The position numbers were made by a program, and so were the translations under genes. Positions 18,601 through 22,743 of a DNA stretch of 22,743 nucleotides are shown here, piece by piece; the first letter of the stretch is position 1, and each line of letters starts with the position of its first letter. Location of the stretch: NCBI GenBank assembly GCA_003640385.1, contig RCAB01000741.1, positions 1 through 22,743 of the forward strand, in the 5' to 3' direction. Source of the stretch: Setaria digitata. Taxonomy: Eukaryota > Nematoda > Chromadorea > Rhabditida > Setariidae. The notes under the pieces are model-generated. The model saw only the letters and a list, made by a program, of their open reading frames with translations, was not told the origin of the DNA and did no database searches.

Positions 18601-21600
18601 AAATATCACTTTTGCAAGATTTATTTACCAACCATGCTAACAAAGCATTAATCGTAAGCAACTATAAGCAACAACTAATTTTAGTTCCTGTCTAAAATGA
18701 AACTTAAAAAATAAAAGCAAAACTTGTAGTTTGTGCGAAACAACACAATTTTCAGCGTTTGTTATTATTCAGCTGCTATGCTTTTATCATAAGCTATTTA
18801 TCATTTTTATCAATAACATAGTTCAAGAAGTGACTATTAAATGATATTGCATAGATTTCTTTTAGAAATGAAATTTTTTATAATTAAGAAAAAAAGAAAT
18901 TGCAATTTCAGGTAAGAAGAAGGGCAAGAAGGAAAATGGTAACTTTTTTCTTTTCTTTCTCGTCTTTATTTCGAATTTCTTTTTCCATTAAAAATTTTGC
19001 TATTTCGATAAAATTCGCAATATCTAGATAGAAATCGTCAATTTAAAAAATATCAAAGGAATTTCCAGTGTAATAACTTTTTTCTTTTCCCTAAATAAAT
19101 TCCATACTAAAAAAAAACGACAAATAAATTAGAAATTCTTATTTTATTCATTTTTTTTTTCTTTTCTTTCTGCACTGGTTTGTTAGTAATATAAAAAAAT
19201 TTATAACGAGAAAGAGCAATTTTTTGAGACATATTATTCCATTACTCGTTGAAATTTATGAAATTTGTTTTCATTAATTACACAAATCAACTAGTTTGAG
19301 CTGCTTTAAAAGGATAATTTTCTTTTCTTTATCGACCTAAATTTTCGTCAAATTTGTTTTCGGATCATTTTTCTTCGGTCATTACTTCTTTGAAACCTCT
19401 TAATTCCTACAGTAATCTTACGATATTCATACAGTATCTGCTATAAGTAATTGATTAATAATAACAATAATACAAGATTCATATGTTTTCTTAATCATTC
19501 TATCAATATAAAGCTTTAAAATGATTTCACATTCTCATCTGTAAAAATTCCATAATAAATGAGTGAGTAATTAGAAAAACGCATGCGGCAAGAATAGCAT
19601 AATAATAATAATAACAATAATAATAATAATAAATAATAATAATATTGAATAATAATAAATAATAATGATAAATAATAATAATAAATGATAATATTAAATA
19701 ATAACAAATTATAATAGTAGTAAATAATAATAAATAATAGTAAATAATAATAATAATGAATAGTAAATAAGAATAAAGAATATTAATAATATTAATAATA
19801 AAATAAAACATTTATCAGTGGGAATGGAAGTAATTAATAGCAACAGTTATAATGGTAAATGGAGAGTGATAGCTTGTAGAAATTTAATTTAATTTCAATT
19901 TTTACACAGCTATCCAAGTGGTTATACCAAATTTGTGGAAGGAATTTAACATTGGAGAGATGCAAAAGAATAATGAAGAATTAAAAGCAGTTTTGCAAAC
20001 TGTAATTAATGAAAATAGACGATTGGAAGAAGTTATTTCACAAATGATGCGAGAAATAACATTTCTTCGTGAAGCGCTTCTTTCAACAGTTTTAAAATTG
20101 GGTGACTAATTTGTGAAAATTTCTATAATTTATTTAATTATTGCTCAATGGCTTCAGTTACGCCTAAGGTAATTATTGTGAAAAAAAGAATAAAAAAAGA
20201 ATGCTTTTTTTTTCCCAGCACAATTAGTAATGTAAAGCAGGAATTGTAAGTTATTAGTAGAAATATTTAATTGTTTTTTTTCTTCGTTCCGTTCAAATTT
20301 TTAATCTGATTAATTTTTTTCATAAAATATGTTAATTTTTCTTCTTTTTTTTTCTGTTACAGCATCTGGAAGTGTAGGTGGGGGAGTTGGAGGATCATCA
20401 GCAATACCAGTAACAACAAGTGCAAATCAATCAGGAGCAACCGCTCTTACTACAACTTCGGCTCGAGCTGTTGGTACCAAGAGTAGTGTGGCTGGTGTTA
20501 CCAGTGTTAAAAGTGGTACTGGTACTATTAGTGCTATGAAAAGTCCTGGTGGTACTACTGCCAGTGCCTGGAAGAGTCCTGTTTCTACTACTGGAACTAG
20601 TGTAAGAGGTAGCACCGCTACTAAGAGTAGTGTCAAATATATTAGTGGTGCTAAAAGTCCAACCGTAACTAGTGGTACCGGTACAGGAAGCTCTATTGCA
20701 CCTGTTAAAAGTAGTGTAGGTGCTGCCAGTACAAAAGGTGCTACCTGGAACAGTGGTGGTGTAAAAAGTGTTTTTGCCGGTGCTGGTATTGGTGGTGGAA
20801 ATTTAGTTAGTGTAAGCTATGGTACTAGTGGCGATAGCAAAAGTCCAAGTGCGACAACTACTGGTGGCGGAGGTGGTGGTGCTACTGGTATTACAGGTGC
20901 CACTACTGGTGCTGCTGCTACTACCGGTACATCTGATACCGGACGACCTAGTGCTAGTGCAGAAGTTGAAAATTACATAACAGCAATGATGGCTGGTGGG
21001 GGTCCACGAGGTGGAATTAAGACAAGCGATAGTTCGACAAGTGTCGGTGGTGGATTGAAGGAATTTTCACTTTATTGCGCTGCTGGTACTGGCATTGGTG
21101 GTGGAATGCGCAGCACATATGTGGATGGTGCAAGTTCCGGAACTACCGATAAAACCAGAGATATTAATTTTGCATTTGGAAATACCAATGATCAACTTGG
21201 TATGTAATAGTTTTTCATGTAATTTGTCGAGAATTTGAGAAAATAAAAAATAATAATTCGTTTTTCTGAAAATTTTTCATCGTTTTTTTATTTTAAAAAA
21301 ATTTGCTTGCTTATTTGACATTTTTATTTTTATAAAATGAATGCCGGAAAATTAAATTAATGAAAAAAAGGAACTCATTTTATAAACTGTATCTAATAGC
21401 GTGAAAATTTTTTTTCTAAATAGATTGAAAAGTAAATTAAGTTTAAATATAATTACGATTAATAATACCATATTTGATATTTCTCATCCTTTTGGTTGCT
21501 AGTTGATAATTGGTATTTGTTTCTGTTGTCATTCAGTGACTAATCATTATTATTTTGTATTATTTATTGCAGTAATGAAAATGAAGGGATAAATAAATGA

Positions 21601-21850
21601 CAAGTAGTAAAAGTGAAATTTTATTATTAATTAAATTTTGATAGCATTTACAACGAAATAATGCTCAAATATTTACTTCACATTCTTTTTATCACTTTAC
21701 CATCCTTTATCACCATTTTATCACCATTGTTACCCTTTTTATCACGATATTTCAGGCGGTGGTGGTGGTGGTGGTGGTGGCAGTAGTGGTAGTAGTTCTG
21801 GTGGTTCTGCTAGTAGTAGTTTTCTCAAGAATACTTCAGTTTATCTATGA
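12628..21850 (+). CDS. MSP-domain protein with Lys/Glu-rich linker, coiled coil and Ser/Gly/Thr-rich tail, 11 exons
   Basis: Exons: 12628-12663, 12986-13090, 14036-14098, 14555-14675, 15729-15814, 16664-16868, 17849-17866, 18912-18938, 19910-20101, 20363-21199, 21756-21850. All are GT-AG and in phase, predicting 594 residues. Residues about 13-110 form a major sperm protein (PapD-like) domain: VPCSGGTTTHIL, ERLAFKVK, YRVSPPLGFVKPG, RRLPGKPGNTKLVVEYIA. Residues 170-184 are (EEK)5, followed by ESSSSDDD (198-205, acidic Ser cluster, CK2-like) and Lys-rich microexons (206-220). Residues about 236-284 are a coiled coil (NNEELKAVLQTVINENRRLE and onward). Residues 285-563 are a Ser/Gly/Thr/Ala tail with four KSP and three KSSV motifs, ending with Gly9 and a short SFLKNTSVYL terminus. 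No signal peptide or membrane segment is seen. MSP proteins build the nematode sperm cytoskeleton; the Ser/Gly tail recalls nematode sperm-specific class Q proteins (tentative, low complexity). VAP also pairs MSP with a coiled coil but has a C-terminal membrane anchor, absent here. The weakest junctions are the exon 3 donor GTTCGT and the start exon. Confidence 0.86.
13352..13468. repeat. Degenerate ~19-nt tandem repeats in intron 2 of the MSP-fusion gene
   Basis: Successive 18-20-base units share an ATCCATT/TTCATT core, for example AACTCCATTTTCGGGACGA and ATCCATTTTTTGCTATGAA. About six diverged units are visible. An ORF of 61 codons across this stretch is a by-product. Confidence 0.4.
14675..14892. 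repeat. Diverged duplicate of the start of intron 4
   Basis: Bases 14675-14721 (GGTGAGGAA, T run, CTCTTAAATTTTACCTTATC, ATATC) recur at 14852-14892 as GGTAAGGAA, shorter T run, CTCTTAAATTTCACCTTATC. The first copy begins at the exon 4 donor, so the second carries a donor-like GGTAAG inside the intron. A further segment beginning TTTTCATCAAGACTCC occurs at about 14893 and again at 15113 and 15259. Confidence 0.6.
15090..15377. repeat. 142-bp identical direct repeat around a single N (probable assembly artefact)
   Basis: Bases 15090-15231 and 15236-15377 read identically; N at 15232 and three bases lie between. The repeat falls in intron 4 of the MSP-fusion gene and leaves coding intact. Perfect identity in a diverged, AT-rich intron, together with the N, argues for an unmerged contig overlap. 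Confidence 0.85.
16760..16804 (+). repeat. Coding 9-nt repeat, (GAGGAGAAR)5
   Basis: Five in-frame units encode (Glu-Glu-Lys)5 in exon 6 of the MSP-fusion gene. Because the unit is a multiple of three, copy-number change would alter linker length without frameshift. Confidence 0.85.
17449..17676. repeat. Degenerate 19-nt minisatellite, about 12 units, intron 6
   Basis: Twelve consecutive units of 18-20 bases, most of them 19, follow a loose pattern like TAACTCATTTAATGATTCT. Examples are GAACTCATTTAATGATTCT (17507-17525), TAAGTCATTTTGCGATTCT (17526-17544) and TAACTTACTTAATTTCTCT (17602-17620). Units differ at many positions, so the array is old. Confidence 0.7.
19598..19806. repeat. Imperfect (AAT)n microsatellite, intron 8
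   Basis: Roughly 210 bases are built almost entirely of AAT/TAA triplets with single-base interruptions. Long minus-strand Tyr/Ile/Leu-rich frames across it are translation of the repeat, not genes. Confidence 0.9.
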
Positions 21851-21854
21851 AGAC

Positions 21855-22527
21855 AAAAAAAAAAGGAATGGAGAAATTTGTGATGTGGTAAAATCGGATC
21901 ATTTTTACTGATAAATATCAATTCATTCTACTACTTATTGTGAAACATAATAAATTGCAAGTTAGTTTACTAATTTACCTGAAATCATTTAAGTCACTTG
22001 ACAAAGCATACCAGATACAGCAAATTAGAATTATTTTATTAACCGTTCGGAATCATTCACGTTATTATGTAACCATTCTCATTGGATGTAATAAATTCAG
22101 GTGATGATAATTTCGTATCAGTCTGATCTATCCTCGTGAGGTATATCTGAAATTTAATTTTTTTCTTTTTTTTTGATTACTAATATGAACTTTAATTGCA
22201 ATTCTACTACGTTAATTAATTTACTATCCATTTAGACCATTTAAAAAACAGTTGTATCGTAATTTACAATCAAAAATTTGCTTATTTTCAACTTAAATTT
22301 TTACTCAAATATAATCTTAGTTCAGCTTTTTACATAAATTTACACCTGATTTAACCAAAGAAAGAAAAGTTTCATATCAGAAATGCATACATAACTCATA
22401 TAGCGGGTAAGATAAACAGCGTAGGAAATAAATATAACTTGATTTTGTAGTTTAAATTACTCAACTTTTCCTTGCCTTTTTACAATTATTTCTAAAACCA
22501 TTTCGATCAAATATTACTTGAGTTCAT
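21855..22527. other. Intergenic region between convergent genes
   Basis: This holds the 3' UTR of the MSP-fusion gene and AT-rich DNA with no exon that I could support. Since the frame at 22528-22728 is on the minus strand, its downstream exons or 3' UTR would also lie here; I saw no obvious one. Confidence 0.5.
21949..21954 (+). terminator. Poly(A) signal of the MSP-fusion gene
   Basis: AATAAA stands 98 bases past the TGA at 21848-21850, a usual 3' UTR length for this window (TRMT11 has 96). Confidence 0.6.
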
Positions 22528-22728
22528 TTACAGTATTGTTTCATTTTTTGTATTATTTCCGTTTTCAATATTCCGCCAAAATTCCGCTCGTTCATGACCA
22601 TAATCCTCCTTCATTTGAAAATTATCACTATCAATGTTAAGATAGCGAATCAATTTATCTGTCGCAGATAACCAAAGAAAATCTTCAGCTGACATATCAT
22701 CTGCTCCATTGGGATTTCTTAATTTCAT
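22528..22728 (-). CDS. Unrecognised reading frame, likely exon of a gene entering from the right
   Basis: The minus-strand frame gives 66 residues from the ATG at 22728, starting MKLRNPNGADDMSAEDFLWL and continuing with a polar, charged sequence (TDKLIRYLNIDSDNFQMKED, then HERAEFWRNIENG). Composition is balanced (Trp, His, Asp, Glu present), unlike the chance frames of this AT-rich DNA. The frame is also open upstream to the window edge through AAA/AAG codons, so the ATG may not be the start and the piece may be the 3' part of an internal or last exon. The stop is at 22528-22530; a GT at that stop (ACT|GTAAAT) could be a donor instead. No family was recognised and no signal or membrane segment is present. 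Confidence 0.4.
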   Translation of the reverse strand: MKLRNPNGADDMSAEDFLWLSATDKLIRYLNIDSDNFQMKEDYGHERAEFWRNIENGNNTKNETIL

Positions 22729-22743
22729 TTTTTTCTTTTTTTT

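Noticed and set aside
19516..19811. Minus-strand Tyr/Ile/Leu-rich ORFs
   Set aside because: They are translation of the (AAT)n microsatellite.
20427..20636. 69-codon minus-strand hydrophobic ORF
   Set aside because: It is antisense to the Ser/Gly/Thr tail exon; its hydrophobicity is a by-product of the complement of repetitive codons.
1..22743. Transposons, CRISPR arrays or viral remnants
   Set aside because: No terminal inverted repeats with target duplications, transposase or polymerase motifs, or regular spacer arrays were seen; the two large direct repeats are better explained by assembly.

Overview
The window reads as nuclear DNA of a nematode, most likely a filarial or related clade III parasite. 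It is very AT-rich, and its genes are broken into short exons with TTTCAG- or TTTAG-type acceptors. Two start codons sit only 4-5 bases behind strong pyrimidine-AG sites that look like spliced-leader acceptors. One gene carries a major sperm protein (MSP) domain of nematode type. The species assignment is inference; the MSP domain and splice grammar are visible in the sequence.

Layout. (1) Positions 55-483, minus: first exon of a lysosomal beta-hexosaminidase (GH20) that runs off the left edge. (2) About 500-5100: AT-rich intergenic DNA with one short candidate ORF behind a TATA motif. (3) 5124-11869, plus: a complete 11-exon TRMT11 gene, reconstructed by splicing to 444 residues with every junction in phase; it is the tRNA guanosine-10 N2-methyltransferase subunit. 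Its ninth intron is 3.2 kb. (4) Inside that intron, on the minus strand (8653-9226), lie the last two exons of a gene for a secreted-type cysteine-rich protein with two six-cysteine modules. Further weak candidates lie at 9562-10148. (5) 12628-21850, plus: an 11-exon gene, reconstructed to 594 residues, joining an N-terminal MSP domain, a Lys/Glu-rich linker, a coiled coil and a roughly 300-residue Ser/Gly/Thr-rich tail ending in Gly9. This is the most unusual protein here. (6) 22528 to the right edge, minus: an unrecognised reading frame converging on the MSP gene.

The genes do not form an evident pathway. TRMT11 and hexosaminidase are housekeeping functions, the MSP-fusion gene is probably sperm-specific, and the nested gene is probably extracellular. 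The spacing (about 760 bp from the TRMT11 stop to the MSP-gene start) gives no positive sign of an operon.

Two single N bases (6534 and 15232) are each flanked by direct repeats, 65 bp and 142 bp, the longer one identical. They look like unmerged contig overlaps rather than biology. Both fall in introns and do not disturb the gene models.
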